A DNA stretch of 64,000 nucleotides from Nocardia camponoti (lineage in GTDB: Bacteria; Actinomycetota; Actinomycetes; Mycobacteriales; Mycobacteriaceae): assembly GCF_014646135.1 (NCBI RefSeq), contig NZ_BMMW01000002.1:992001-1056000 (forward strand), given 5' to 3'. A model generated the notes under the pieces. It ran no database searches. It was not told the origin of the DNA and saw only the letters and a list, made by a program, of their open reading frames with translations. Position numbers and translations under genes: made by a program. Below are positions 10,301 through 25,300 of the stretch, piece by piece; the first letter of the stretch is position 1; every line of letters starts with the position of its first letter.

Positions 10301-13300
10301 GATGCCGGTGAAGTCACCCGCGATTCCGCTCACGTTGGTGGTGACGCCGCTGATCATGTTCGACCAATCGCCTGACACGTCAACAAGGTCAGCGAGCGCG
10401 CCGCTGCCGAAGCCAGTGACGTCGCCGACGCCGCCGGTCACGTTCGCGATCATCGCTGACCAATCGCCGCTCACGCCCGACACCCCGCTGAGGACATCGC
10501 CGCCGAAACCGGTGAACACGCCGCTCAGCTCGCCGACGTCGCCGATCATGTTCGACCAATCGCCGAACACCCCGGTGATGTCGCTGAAGTCGCTGCCGAT
10601 GCCGGTGATGTCGCCGATGAGCGCGCCCGGGTCGCCAGCACCGCCGCCGCCACCGCCGTTGCCGGAGAGGATGTCGCCGACGATGTCGTTGTCGTTGATG
10701 GAACTAGTCATGTCACCCACCGTGTTCGTCAGGTCACCGGCGATGCCGGTCACGTCGTTGAGTGCGGTCAGGTCGCCGAGAGTGGCGGTCGGGTCGCCGG
10801 AGAGGATGTCGCCGACGGTTGCGGTCGGGTCGCCTGCGATGCCGGTTAGGTTGCCGACTGTGGCGGTTGGGTCGCCGGAGAGCACGTCGCCGATCGCGCC
10901 GACGCCGGTCAGGTCGCCTGCGACGCCGGTCAGGTCGCCTGCCACGCCAGTCAGGTCGCCGACTGTGGCGGTTGGGTCGCCGGAGAATACGTCGCCGATC
11001 GCGCCAACGCCGGTTAGGTCGCCAACGTCGGCGAGGTCGCCTGTTACGTCGCCGATCGTCGCGGCCGGATCGCCTGCGATGCCGGTCAGGTTGCCGACGT
11101 CCGTCAGGTCGCCCGAGAGGACATCGCCAACGGCGCCGACGCCGGTCAAATCGCCTGCCACGCCAGTCAGGTCGCCGACTGCTGCCGTTGGGTCGCCGGA
11201 GAGCACGTCGCCGACCGCGCCGACGCCAGTTAGGTCGCCAACGTCGGCGAGGTCGCCGGTCACGTCGCCGATCGTCGCTGTCGGGTCGCCGACGCCGGTC
11301 AAGTCGCCCGCGACGCCCGTCAGGTTGCCGACGTCCGTCAGGTCGCCCGAGAGGACATCGCCGACGGCACCGATGCCGGTCAAGTCGCCCGCGATGCCGG
11401 TGAAGTCGATGCCGGTCACGTCGCCAGCCACACCGGTCGCGTCGCTGAGAATGTCGCCGTTGACGACGCCCCCGGCAATGCCGGTCAGGTTGCCAACATC
11501 GGTGAAGTCGCCGGACAGGACGTCGGTGACGTCGACCAGGTCGCCCGTCACGTCGCCGACGCCGGTGAGGTCGCCCGCGACGCCGGTCAGGTCGCCGACA
11601 GTCGCGGTCGGATCGCCCGCGATACCCGTCAGGTTGCCAACATCCGTGAAGTCGCCGGACAGGACGTCGCCGACCGCGCCGACGCCGGTCAAATCACCCA
11701 GGTCCGCGAGATCGCCGGTGACGTCGCCGATCGCACCGATGCCCGTCAGATCACCTGCGACGCCGGTCAAGTTGCCAACATCGGTGACGTCGCCGACGCC
11801 GGTCAGATCGTTGAGGAACTCGCCATTCGCGACACCACCCGCGATGCCCGTCAGGTTGCCGACGTCGGTCAGGTCGCCGGTGCCGGTGATATCACCGGTC
11901 AGGTCGTTAAGGGTGTCGCCATTGACGACGCCGCCCGCAATGCCGGTCACGTCACCGATCGACGCAGCCGGATCAACATCGCCCGCAACACCGGTCAGAT
12001 CGTTGAGGAACTCGCCATTCGCGACACCACCCGCGATGCCGGTGAGATTGCCGACGTCGGTCAGGTCGCCGCCCGTCAGATCGCCTGCGATGCCGGTGAC
12101 GTCGCCGGCGATGCCCGAGATGTCGCCGGTCAGGGCGTCGCCCGCGATACCCGTCACGTCGCCGATTCCGCCGACGCCAGTGAGGTCGCCTGCCACGTCG
12201 TTGAGGGTGTCACCGGTGTCACCGTTGACGAGGCCGCCCGCGATGCCGGTGAGGTCGCCGCCGGTCACGTCGCCCGCGATGCCGGTGAGGTCGACGCCGC
12301 TCACGTCGCCAGCGACACCGGTCGCGTCGCTGAGAATGTCGCCGTTGACGACACCCCCAGCAATGCCGGTCAGGTTGCCGACATCGGTCACGTCGCCATT
12401 GACCAGACCCGCGACCACACCGCCATCGACCAGATCGCCCGTCACATCACCGACCGTGCCGATGCCGGTCAGGTCGCCAACATCGGTGATGTCGCCGTTC
12501 ACCAAACCACCGGTGAGGTCGCCCGCGATGCCGGTCAGGTTGCCGACATCCGTGAGGTCGCCGACGATGCCGCCGTCAACGAGATCGCCGGTCACGTCGC
12601 CGACCGTGCCGTCGATGAGGTCGCCGGTAACGCCGCCGTCAATGACATCGCTAATCGCGCCAACCCCAGTCAGGTCGCCCGCGACGCCAGCCACGTCACC
12701 GACCGTGCCGTCAACCAGGTCACCGGTGACGTCCCCATTCACCAAGCCACCCGTGAGATCGCCCGCGATGCCGGTGATGTCGCCATTCACCAGGCCTGCG
12801 ACGATCCCTCCGTCGATCAGGTCGCCGGTCACGTCACCGACGGTGCCGTCGATCAGATCGCCTGTCACGTCCCCATTTACGAGGCCACCGGTCAGATCTC
12901 CCGCTACGCCAGTGATGTCGCCGCTAGTCACGTCACCCGCGATGCCCGTCACATCGCCGACGGTCCCGCCGTCGACCAGGTCACCCGTCACGTCGCCGAT
13001 CGCGCCGATGCCGGTCAGGTCATTCAACGTGTCCCCGTTGACGATGCCGCCCGCGACGCCGGTGATATCTCCGTCGATCAGGTCGCCAACACCCGTGATG
13101 TCGCCGGCCGAATCGACCAAATCGCCGGTGATTCCGCTCAACACGTCGCCGCCAACTAGGTCGCCCGCGATGCCGGTTACGTCTCCGACCGACCCGTCGA
13201 TCAGGTCACCAGTCACGTTCCCGACATTGGTCAGGTCGCCAGTCACATCGCCGACCGTGCCGTCGATGAGGTCGCCAGTCACATCGCCGACCGTGCCGTC

Positions 13301-16300
13301 AATGAGGTCGCCGGTCACATCACCCGCGATGCCCGCGATGCCGCCGTCGATCAGGTCACCCGTCACGTCGCCGCCGACCAGGTCGCCGACAGTCGCGGTC
13401 GGGTCGCCGGAGAGAACGTCGCCGACGACGCCGCTCACGTTCCCAACATCGGTGATGTCGCCGATCGCGCCGATCCCCGTGATGCCGGTCACGTCGCCGA
13501 CCGTCCCGTCGATCAGATCGCCAGTCACGTTCCCGACATTGGTCAGGTCGCCAGCGATGCCAGTCAGGTTGCCGACATCCGTGAGGTCGCCAACGACGCC
13601 GCCGTCAACGAGATCGCCGGTCACGTCGCCCACCGTGCCGTCGATTAGGTCGCCGGTCACGTTCCCGACGTTGGTGAGGTCGCCGGTGTTGATGCCGGTC
13701 ACGTCGCCCGCAATGCCCGCGACATCACCAATCACGTTGCCGCTCAACGCATCTCCCGCAATGCCGGTCAGGTCGCCGACGGTGCCGATATCGGTGATAC
13801 CAGCAACAACGTCGCCACCGACCCCGGTCAGATCGCCTGCGATACCGCTGACATCGCCGTCAATGAGATCGCCAGTGATGTCGCCACCGACCACATCGCC
13901 CGCGATGCCGGTGAGGTTGCCAACGTCGGTGAGATCGCCGACGTCAATGCCGGTCACATCGCCAACCACGTCGCCTGCGACACCAGTCAGATCGCCGCCG
14001 ACCAGATCGCCCGCCACACCGGTCACGTTCCCAACGTCGGTCAGATCGCCAACTCCGGTCAGGTCACCCGCAACTCCGGTCAGGTCACCCGCGACACCAG
14101 TCAGGTTGCCCACATCGGTGAGGTCGCCGACGTCGACGCCAGTCACGTCGCCAACTAGGTCGCCCGCTACACCTGTCACGTTCCCGACATCGGTGAGATC
14201 GCCGACCCCGGTCAAATCGCCCGCAACTCCGGTCACGTCACCGACAACGTCGCCCGCGACGCCCGTCAGATCGACCAGGTCGGTGACATCGCCAGCGACA
14301 CCCGTGAGGTCGCCGATGCCGCTCACGTCGCCGACAACACCGGACAGATCTCCCGCGACGCCGGCCAGGTCGACCACGTCCGTCACGTCGCCCGCGATGC
14401 CCGTCAGGTTCCCGACATCGGTGAGGTCGCCAACTCCGGTCAAGTCACCCGCGACGCCCGTCACGTCACCGACAACATCGCCCGCGACACCCGTCAGGTT
14501 GCCAACGTCGGTGATGTCGCCGACCGAGCCGAGGTCGCCGCCGATGATGTCGCCAATTGTGTTGCCGCCAAGCACATCTCCCGCGAGCACGTCGCCAACT
14601 TCACCGGTCAGCGCGTTAATGTCGTCGACGGTGTTGCCGCTGAGGATGTCGCCGACGGCTGCGGTTGGGTCGCCCGCGATACCAGTCACGTTGCCGATAC
14701 CGCCATCAACAAGATCGCCGGTGACGTCGCCAACCGAGCCAACGTTCGTCAGATCGCCGACCACATCGCCAGCGACTCCGGTCAGGTCGCCAACCGAACC
14801 CACGTCGGTGAGGTCGCCAACAACACCACCCGCGACGCCAGTCACGTCACCGACCGAGCCAATGCCGGTGACGTCACCGACGGCGTCTCCGGCAATGCCG
14901 GTCAGATCGCCCGCGATTCCAGCGATTCCGCCATCAACGAGGTCGCCGGTCACGTCGCCAATCGAACCGATGCCAGTGAGGTCACCAACCGCGTCGCCAG
15001 CGACACCGGTCAGGTCGCCGACCGAGCCGACGTCGGTCACGTCACCGACAATGCCCGCGACACCACCGTCGATCAGGTCCCCGGTGACGTCACCGATCGA
15101 ACCAACGTTGGTCACGTCGCCGACCGTGCCGTCGACCAGATCGCCGGTCACATCGCCAATCGTGTTCCCGCCCAACAGGTCTCCCGCGACACCAGTCACG
15201 TCACCGATCGAGCCGACATCCGTCACGTCGCCCACGATTCCCGCGACTCCGCCGTCGACGAGGTCACCGGTTACGTCGCCGATCGATCCAATGCCGGTCA
15301 GGTCGCCAATCGAGCCAACGTCGGTCACGTCCCCAACGATCCCGGCGACCCCGCCGTCGACCAGATCGCCCGTCACATCACCGACAACACCTGCGACGCC
15401 ACCGTCGACCAAGTCGCCGGTCACATCACCAATCGTGTTCCCACCCAACAAGTCTCCCGCGACACCAGCGACATCTCCGATCGAACCGATGCCGGTCAAG
15501 TTGCCAACGTCGGTGACGTCCCCGACGATCCCGGCGACACCGCCGTCGATCAAATCGCCAGTCACGTCGCCGACAACGCCCGCGATCCCGCCGTCGACGA
15601 GGTCACCGGTCACATCTCCGATCGAACCAATGTCGGTCAGGTTGCCAACGTCGCCCACGATCCCCGCGATCCCGCCGTCGACCAGATCGCCGGTTACGTC
15701 ACCGACGGAGCCAATGCCGGTCACATCGCCCACGATCCCCGCGACGCCACCGTCGACGAGGTCGCCAGTTACATCTCCGATCGAACCAATGTCGGTCAGG
15801 TTGCCAACGTCGGTCACATCGCCCACGATTCCCGCGACTCCGCCGTCAACCAGATCGCCGGTCACATCACCGACGACGCCCGCGATCCCACCGTCGACCA
15901 GATCGCCGGTTACGTCACCGACGGAGCCAACGCCGGTCACATCGCCCACGATCCCCGCGACGCCGCCGTCGATGAGGTCGCCAGTCACATCTCCGATCGA
16001 ACCAATGTCGGTCAGGTTGCCAACGTCGGTCACATCGCCCACGATCCCCGCGACGCCACCGTCGACGAGGTCGCCGGTCACATCACCAATCGTGTTGCCG
16101 CCCAACAGGTCTCCTGCAACACCGGTTACGTCGCCGATCGAGCCGATGCCGTCGATTAGGTCGCCGGTGATATCGCCGACCGTGAAGCCGCTCAGGATGT
16201 CGCCGACGGAACCGAGGTCGCCGCCGACGAGGTCGCCCGCGATGCCCGTCAGGTCGACATCGCCAAGCACGTCGCCAATCGAGCCGATGCCGGTCAGGTC

Positions 16301-19300
16301 GCCCGCGATGCCGGTCAGGTCGCCCGTGTCGATTCCGTCGCTCAGCACGTCACCAATCGAGCCGATCGCGTCGCCGCCGATGAGGTTGCCGACGTCGGTG
16401 AGGTCGCCGGTGTCAACGAGGTCGCCGATGCCGGTCACATCGCCACCGACCAGGTCACCCGCGGTGTTGGTCAGGTTGCCCACGTCGGTGATGTCACCGA
16501 TCGAGCCGATACCGGTCAGGTCGCCGACCGAGCCCAAATCGCCTGCGACACCGGTGAGATCGCCCGCAATGCCAGTCAAGTTGCCGACATCGGTCAGATC
16601 ACCGGTGTCAATAACGTCACCGATGCCGGTCACATCACCAACGACACCGCTCAGGTTGCCGACATCGGTCAGATCACCGGTGTCAATAACGTCACCGATG
16701 CCGGTCACGTCGCCGCCGACCAGATCGCCCGCGGTGTTGGTCAAGTTGCCCACGTCGGTCAGGTCACCGATCGAGCCCAGGTCTCCGCCAACCACATCGC
16801 CCGCGATGCCAGTCAAGTTGCCGACATCGGTCAGGTCGCCCGTGTCAATCACGTCACCGATGCCGGTCACGTCACCAACCACACCGCTCAGGTTGCCTAC
16901 GTCGGTGAGGTCGCCGATCGAGCCAACATCGCCCGCCACGCCCGTGAGGTCGCCAACCGCGTTGGTCAGGTCGCCGCCAACCACATCTCCCGCGATGCCA
17001 GTCAAGTTGCCCACGTCGGTCAGGTCGCCCGTGTCAATCACGTCACCGATGCCGGTCACGTCGCCGATGGAGCCGAGGTCGCCCGCAACGCCGGTGACGT
17101 CGCCGACGGTGTTCGTCAGGTCGCCGCCGATGTCGCCCGCGATGCCGGTCAGGTTGCCAACGTTCGACAGGTCGCCGGTGTCGATCAGGTCGCCGGTCAC
17201 GTTGCCGATGTCGGTGAGGTCGCCGATGGAGCCGAGGTCTCCGACGGTGTTCGTCAGGTCGCCGACCAGGTCGCCGCCGACCACGTCGCCCGCGATGCCC
17301 GTGATGTCGCTGACCGAGCCGAGATCGCCCGCGACGCCGGTCACGTCACCGACGGTGCCGATGGCCCCGCCGTCGATCAAGTCGCCCGTCACGTCGCCGA
17401 TCGAACCGAGATCGCCCGCGACGCCGGTCACGTCACCTACGGTGCCGAGAATCCCGCCGTCGATGACGTCTCCCACGCCGGTCACGTCGCCAACCGAGCC
17501 GACCACGTCGCCCGCGACGCCAGTCACGTCACCCACGACGTCCCCGTCGATCAGGTCCCCCGTCACGTTGCCGACATCGGTGAGGTCGCCGATGCCGGTG
17601 ACGTCGCCAACCGAGCCGAGGACGTCGCCGCCGGTCACGTCGCCGATCGAACCGAGGTCGCCCGCGACGCCGGTCACGTCGCCGAGGACGTCGCCGACCG
17701 TGCCGATGTTGGTGATGTCGCCGAGCACGTCACCGTCGATGACGTCGCTGATGGAGCCGATGTCACCGGTCGCGAGGTCGCCCGCGATGCCGGTGAGGTC
17801 GCCGACTACGGTGCCGATGCCGGTCAGGTCGCCCGCGATGCCGGTGATGTCACCAAAAGCGTTGCCGCTGAACAATTCTCCCGCTAGCGCCGAGATGTCG
17901 CCGAGGTTGGCGATGTCGCTGACGTCGCCGACCTCGATCAGGCCGCCGGCGATCCCGGTGAGCGCGCCGATCGCGCCGATGCCGGTGAGCGCGCCGCCGA
18001 CGCCGGTCAGGTCGCCGGTGACGTTGCTGATGTCGCCGGTGTCGACCACATCGCCGATGCCGGTCACGTCGCTGATCGACCCGATTTCCTGGGTGATGCC
18101 GCCCGCGACGCCCGTCACGTCGTCGGCGACGCCACTCACGTTGCCGATATTGGCGACGACATCGCCGAGCTCGCCGGTGAAAGCTTCAAAAGCGTTGCCG
18201 CTGAGCACATCTCCCGCGACGCTGCCGATGTCGCCCGCATTGTCGACGACGTCGCTGACGGAACCGACAGTGTTGGTGAGGTCGCCAGCGACGCCGGTTA
18301 CGTCCCCGACGCTCTGCGTCAGATCGCCAGCCACGCCGCTCACGTCACCTGCGACGCCAGTCAGATCGCCCGCGACACCGGTCACGTTGCTCAGCACGTC
18401 GCCGACATTGCCGACGGAGTTGGTGAGGTCGCCCGCGACACCGCTCACGTCGCCCGCAACGCCACTCACGTCACCAGCAACGCCGGTCAGATCGCCAGCT
18501 ACGCCAGTCACGTCGCCAACCACGTCGCTGACATTGCCGACGCTGTTGGTTAGGTCGCCCGCAACGCCGGTCACGTCGCCGGCGATCCCGGTGAAGTCCC
18601 CGACCGAGTTCGTGAGGTCACCTGCGACACCGCTGAGGTCACCCGCGACTCCGGTCACGTCACCCGCGACGCCAGTCACGTTGCTCAGCACGTCACCGAC
18701 GCTGCCGACTGTGCCGGTGAGGTCACCGGCGACACCAGTCACGTCACCAACGGAGTTCGTGAGATCGCCTGCGACGCCGGTCAAATCACCAACCGAACCA
18801 ACGGTCTGAGTGAGATCGCCAGCGACTCCGGTCACGTCCCCGACCGAGTTCGTCAGGTCGCCTGCGACACCCGTCACGTCGCTGAGCACATCACCGGCGT
18901 TGCCGACGGAGTTGGTGAGGTCACCAGCGACGCCAGTCACGTCACCGACCACATCTCCCACGTTCCCAACGCTGTTGGTGAGATCCCCGGCCACGCCAGT
19001 CACGTCACCAGCGACGCCGCTAACATCGCCGACCGAGTTCGTCAGATCACCGGCGACTCCAGTCACGTCGCTGAGGACGTCGCCCACGTTCCCGACATTG
19101 TTGGTCAGATCGCCCGCAACACCCGTGAGGTCACCGGCAACGCCCGTCACGTCGCTAATCGAGCCAACGGTCTGGGTCAGGTCGCCCGCGACTCCGGTTA
19201 GGTCGCCGATGGTCGGGTCGCCCACCACGTCACCGACGTTGCCCACATTGTTGGTCAGGTCCCCGGCCACACCGGTCAGACCACCCGCAACGCCCGTCAC

Positions 19301-22300
19301 GTCACCGGCGACACCCGTGAGGTCACCAGCAACGCCGCTAACGTCGCCGATCGAGTTGGTCAGGTCGCCGGCAACGCCACTGACATCACCCGCGATGCCA
19401 GTCAGGTCGCCAACCGAGCCGACGGTCTGGGTCAGGTCGCCCGCGACCCCGGTCACGTCACCCGCGACACCCGTTAGGTCGCCCGCAACGCCGCTCACGT
19501 CACCGGCAACGCCAGTCACGTCGCTCAGCACGTCACCGACACTTCCGACGGTATTGGTCAGATCACCGGCAACACCGGTCACGTCGCCCACGGAGTTCGT
19601 GAGATCGCCCGCAACGCCGCTCACATCGCCCGCGACACCGGTCACGTTGCTCAGTACGTCGCCGACGCTGCCGACTGTGTTGGTCAGGTCGCCAGCAACA
19701 CCGGTTACGTCGCCCGCCACACCGGTCAGGTCGCCGACGCTGTTGGTCACGTCGCCAGCAACGCCACTGACATCGCCCGCGACGCCCGTCACGTCGCTCA
19801 GCACGTCACCGACGCCGCCGACCGTATTCGTGAGGTCACCCGCGACCCCAGTCACGTCACCAACGGAGTTCGTGAGATCGCCCGCAACGCCGCTCACATC
19901 ACCCGCAACGCCGGTCAGATCGCCCGCGACCCCAGTCACATCGCTGATCGAACCAACCGTATTCGTAAGGTCCCCAAGGGAATTCGTTATATCGCCAACC
20001 GAACCGACCGTCTGCGTGAGATCGCCCGCGACCCCAGTCACGTCACCCGCGACGCCCGTTACGTTGCTCAGCACATCGCCGACACTTCCGACCGTATTCG
20101 TAAGGTCGCCCGCAACGCCGGTCACGTCACCGACGCTCTGCGTCAGGTCCCCAGCGACACCACTCACGTCACCCGCGACACCAGTCAGGTCTCCCGCGAC
20201 GCCCGTTACGTTGCTCAGCACGTCGCCAACGTTGCCCACACTGTTGGTCAGATCGCCCGCGACCCCAGTCACATCGCTGATCGAACCAACCGTCTGGGTC
20301 AGATCGCCCGCGACACCGGTCACGTCGCCGAGGGAGTTCGTCAGGTCGCCGACCGAGCCAACGGTCTGCGTGAGGTCACCTGCTACCCCGGTCACGTCGC
20401 CGACGCTCTGCGTCAGGTCACCGGCAACGCCCGTGATGTCACCAACCGAGCCCACCGTGTTCGTCAGATCGCCCGCGACACCAGTGACGTTGCTTGCGAG
20501 GTCGCCAGCGACGCCCGTCACGTCACCGACCGATCCGACCGTATTCGTAAGGTCCCCCGCGATGCCGGAGATGTCGCCGACGGTCTGCGTGAGGTCACCG
20601 GCCACACCCGTCACGTCGCCGATGTTGCCGAGCTCGTTGGTCAGGTCGCCCGCGATCCCGGTGACGTCGCCAATCCCGCTAACCGCGTTGGTGAGGTCGC
20701 CGCCGACGCCGGTCGCGTCGTTCAACACATCGCCGACCGTGCCAACATTGCTGGTCAGATCACCGATCGTGTTGGTGAAGTCGCCGACCGAGTAGGCCAC
20801 GTTGCCGACCTCATTGGTCAGGTCACCCGCGACGCCAGTTACGTCACCGAGGTTGCCGACGGTCTGCGTGAGGTCACCCGCCACACCGGTCACGTCGCTG
20901 ATCGAGCCGACGGTCTGGGTGAGGTCGCCAGCAACGCCGCTCACGTCGCCGACCGAACCGATTACGTCACCCGCGATGCCAGTCACGTCGCCGACGGACC
21001 CGACCGCCCCGCTCACATCACCGACGACGTCGCTGATGTTGCCGATGTTGTTGGTCAGGTCGCCAGCAACGCCGGTCACGTCGCTGATCGAACCAACCGT
21101 TCCGGTGAGGTCGCCCGCAACGCCGGTCAGGTCACCGGCGACGCCGCTCACATCGCCAACGCTGTTGGTGAGGTCGCCAGCGACACCCGTCAAGTCACCA
21201 CCGACATCGGTAATGTCGCCGATCGAGCCGACTGTGTTGGTCAGGTCGCCCGCGACACCGGTCAGGTCACCGGCGACCCCGGTCACGTCGCTGATCGAGC
21301 CGACGGTCTGGGTGAGGTCGCCAGCGACACCGCTCACGTCGCCGACCGACCCGACCAGATCGCCAGCGACACCTGTCACGTCGCCGACCGAACCGACCGT
21401 ATTCGTAAGGTCGCCAAGCGAATTCGTGATGTCGCCGACCGACCCGACGGTGTTCGTGAGATCGCCAGCGACGCCACTCACGTCGCCAACCACGTCACTC
21501 ACGTTGCCGACACTGTTCGTCAGGTCGCCAGCGACCCCGGTCAGATCGCCAACCGACTGCGTAACGTCACCGACCGAACCAACCGCACTGGTCAGGTCGC
21601 CGGCCACGCCCGTCACGTCACCAGCGATGCCAGTCACGTCGCTGATCGAGCCAACCGTGTTCGTCAGGTCTCCCGCGACGCCCGTCACGTCGCTGATCGA
21701 ACCGATCGTTCCGCTGAGGTCACCGACGACCTCGCTCACGTTGCCAACGTTGTTGGTGAGATCCCCCGCCACCCCGCTGATGTCGCCAACTGAACCGACC
21801 AGGTCGCCCGCGACCCCGCTCACGTCACCAGCGATGCCGGTCACGTCGCTAATCGAGCCGACCGTCTGCGTCAGGTCGCCCGCAACGCCTGTCACGTCGC
21901 TGATCGAGCCAACAGTTTGTGTGAGATCGCCCGCGACCCCCGTGAGGTCGCCCGCGATACCCGTCACGTCGCCGACCGAACCGACAGTGTTGGTCAGGTC
22001 CCCGGCGACACCGGTCAAGTCACCAGCCACGCCGGTCAGGTCGCCGCCAATGTCGGAGATGTCGCCGACGGACTGGGTCAGGTCGCCTGCCACGCCCGCG
22101 ATGTCGCCAACCGAACCGACAGTGTTGGTGAGATCGCCTGCGACACCGGTCAAGTCGCCCGCAACACCGCTCACGTCCCCGACCGAACCGATCAGATCAC
22201 CAGCGACGCCAGTCACGTCACCAACCGACCCGACAGTGTTGGTCAGGTCCCCGGCCACGCCGGTCAGGTCGCCCGCAATGCCGGTCACATCGCTAATCGA

Positions 22301-25300
22301 ACCGACGGTCTGCGTCAGGTCGCCCGTCACGCCAGTCACGTCTCCGACGACCTCGCTCACGTTCCCGACACTGTTCGTCAGATCCCCAGCGACGCCAGTC
22401 ACGTCGCCGAGGTTGCCGACGGTCTGTGTGAGGTCGCCCGCGACCCCGCTGATGTCGCCGACGGAACCGACGACGTCGCTCACGTTGCCAACGGTGTTTG
22501 TCAGATCGCCCGCGACACCTGTCACGTCGCTAATCGAGCCAACCGTGTTCGTGAGGTCGCCTGCCACGCCAGTCAGGTCACCACCGATGTCGGAGATGTC
22601 GCCGACCGAACCGACGGTGTTCGTGAGATCGCCTGCGACACCGGTCAGGTCACCCGCAACGCCCGTCACATCACCAACCGAGCCGACCACGTCGCTGACA
22701 TTGCCAACGGTGTTGGTCAGATCGCCCGCGACCCCGGTCACGTCGCTAATCGAACCGATCGTCTGCGTCAGGTCCCCGGCCACGCCGGTCAAATCGCCCG
22801 CAACGCCGGTCACGTCCCCGACCGAGCCGATCAGATCACCAGCGACGCCTGTCACGTCACCAACCGAGCCAACGGTGTTCGTCAGATCGCCCGTCACGCC
22901 AGTCACGTCCCCGACGACGTCGCTCACGTTCCCGACACTGTTCGTCAGGTCCCCAGCGGTGCCAGTCACGTCGCCGAGGTTGCCGACGGTCTGCGTCAGG
23001 TCGCCCGCGACGCCGGTTACGTCGCTAATCGAGCCGATGGTGTTCGTGAGATCGCCCGCGACGCCACTCACGTCGCTGATGCTGTTCGTCAGGTCGCCCG
23101 CGACACCGCTCACGTCACCGGCCACACCACTCACATCACCGACGGAACCAATGAGATCGCCGGCGACTCCACTCACATCACCAATCGACTGCGTCACGTC
23201 GCCAACCGAGCCAACGGTGTTCGTCAGGTCGCCGGCAACGCCAGTCAGATCGCCACCGATATCGGAGATGTCGCCAACCGAGTTGGTTAGGTCACCTGCC
23301 ACGCCCGCGATGTCGCCGACCGAACCCACGGTGTTCGTGAGATCGCCTGCGACACCGGACAAGTCGCCAGCAACGCCAGTCACATCACCGACCGAGCCAA
23401 CAACATCGCTCACGTTTCCGACACTGTTGGTCAGGTCGCCAGCTACTCCACTCACGTCACCGACGGATCCGATCAGATCGCCCGCGACACCACTCACATC
23501 CCCAATCGACTGCGTCACGTCGCCAACCGAGCCGACGGTGTTCGTCAGGTCGCCAGCTACTCCGCTCACGTCGCCGACGGACCCGACCAGATCACCCGCG
23601 ACACCGCTCACGTCGCCAACCGAGCCGATCACGTCGCCCGCGACACCGGTGACATCGCCCAGGTTGCCGACCGTGTTGGTGAGATCGCCGATCGAGCCGA
23701 TCCCGTTCGTGAGGTCGCCAGCAACACCGGTCACGTCGCTGACGTTGCCGACGGTGTTCGTGAGGTCGCCAGCAACCCCGGTTACGTCACTGATCGAGCC
23801 AAGGTCGCCCGCGATGCCGGTCACGTCACCGAGCGAGTTCGTGACCTCGCCAACCGACCCCGCGACCCCGGTTAGGTCGCCGACGGTGTTGGTGAGGTCG
23901 CCCGCGACTCCGGTCACGTCCCCGATCGACCCGAGGTCGCCCGCGACGCCGGTCACGTCGCTAATCGAGTTGGTGAGGTCACCCGCGACGCCCGCGATGT
24001 CGCCAACAGACCCGACCGTGTTGGTCAGATCCCCGGCGACCCCGCTGATCGAATTCGTAAGATCACCCGCGACACCGGTGACGTCCCCGACCGACTGAGT
24101 CACGTTGCCGATCGCCGGATCACCAGTGATGTCGCCAATAGAGCCGACCGTCTGCGTCAAATCCCCTGTGACGCCGGTGATTCCGCCCGCAATGCCAGTC
24201 ACATCGCCGCCGATATCGCCAACCGACTGTGTCAGGTCTCCCGCTACGCCAGTCACGTCCCCGATCGAGCCGACGGAATTCGTCAAGTCACCCGCGACGC
24301 CGGTGAGATCGCCCGCAATGCCCGTCACGTCGCCGACAGTGCCGACGCCGCCGACGACATCGCTCACGTCGCCCGCGATGCCAGTTACATCACCGATGGT
24401 GTTCGTCAGGTCACCCGCGACCCCGGTAACGCCACCAACGAAGTCGGTCACGTTGCCAACCGACTGGGTCAGATCGCCCGCGACGCCAGTCACGTCGCCG
24501 CCGATGTCGCCAACCGACTGGGTGAGGTCGCCCGCGACCCCAGTCACATCACCGATCGACCCGACCGAATTCGTCAAATCACCTGCGACGCCGGTGATTT
24601 CGCTGATCGACCCGACATCGGTGAGGTCGCCCGCGATACCCGTCACGTCACTGACATTCCCGATGCCGCCGACCACGTCGCTGACGTCGCCCGCGATACC
24701 GGTCACGTCACCCACCGAGCCAACGAGGTCGCCCGCCACACCCGTAACGTCGCCCACGTTGCCGACCGTGTTGGTGAGGTCGCCGGCCACGCCGCTTACG
24801 TCGCCAACCACCTCGCTGACCCCGCCCGCGATGCCAGTCACGTCGCCGATCGTGTTCGTGAGATCGCCCGCAACCCCGGTCACGCCGCCAACGAAGTCGG
24901 TCACGTTGCCGACCGAATTCGTCACGTCGCCAACCGACTGCGTGAGATCGCCCGCGACACCAGTCACTTCACCAACCGAACCCGCAACGCCAGTCACATC
25001 ACCGACCACGTCGCTGATGCCGCCCGCGACACCGGTCACGTCGCCAACCGAGTTCGTCACGTCGCCAACCGATTGGGTCAGATCGCCCGCGATGCCGGTT
25101 ACGTCGCCAATCGAGCCAAGATCGCCCGCCACGCCAGTTACGTCGCCAACCGACTGCGTGAGATCGCCCGCGACGCCGGTCACTTCGCCCACCGACCCCG
25201 CGATGCCAGTCACGTCACCGACGGTGTTCGTCAGGTCACCGGCGACACCGCTCACATCGCTGATCGAATTCGTAAGATCGCCCGCAACTCCGGTCACTTC

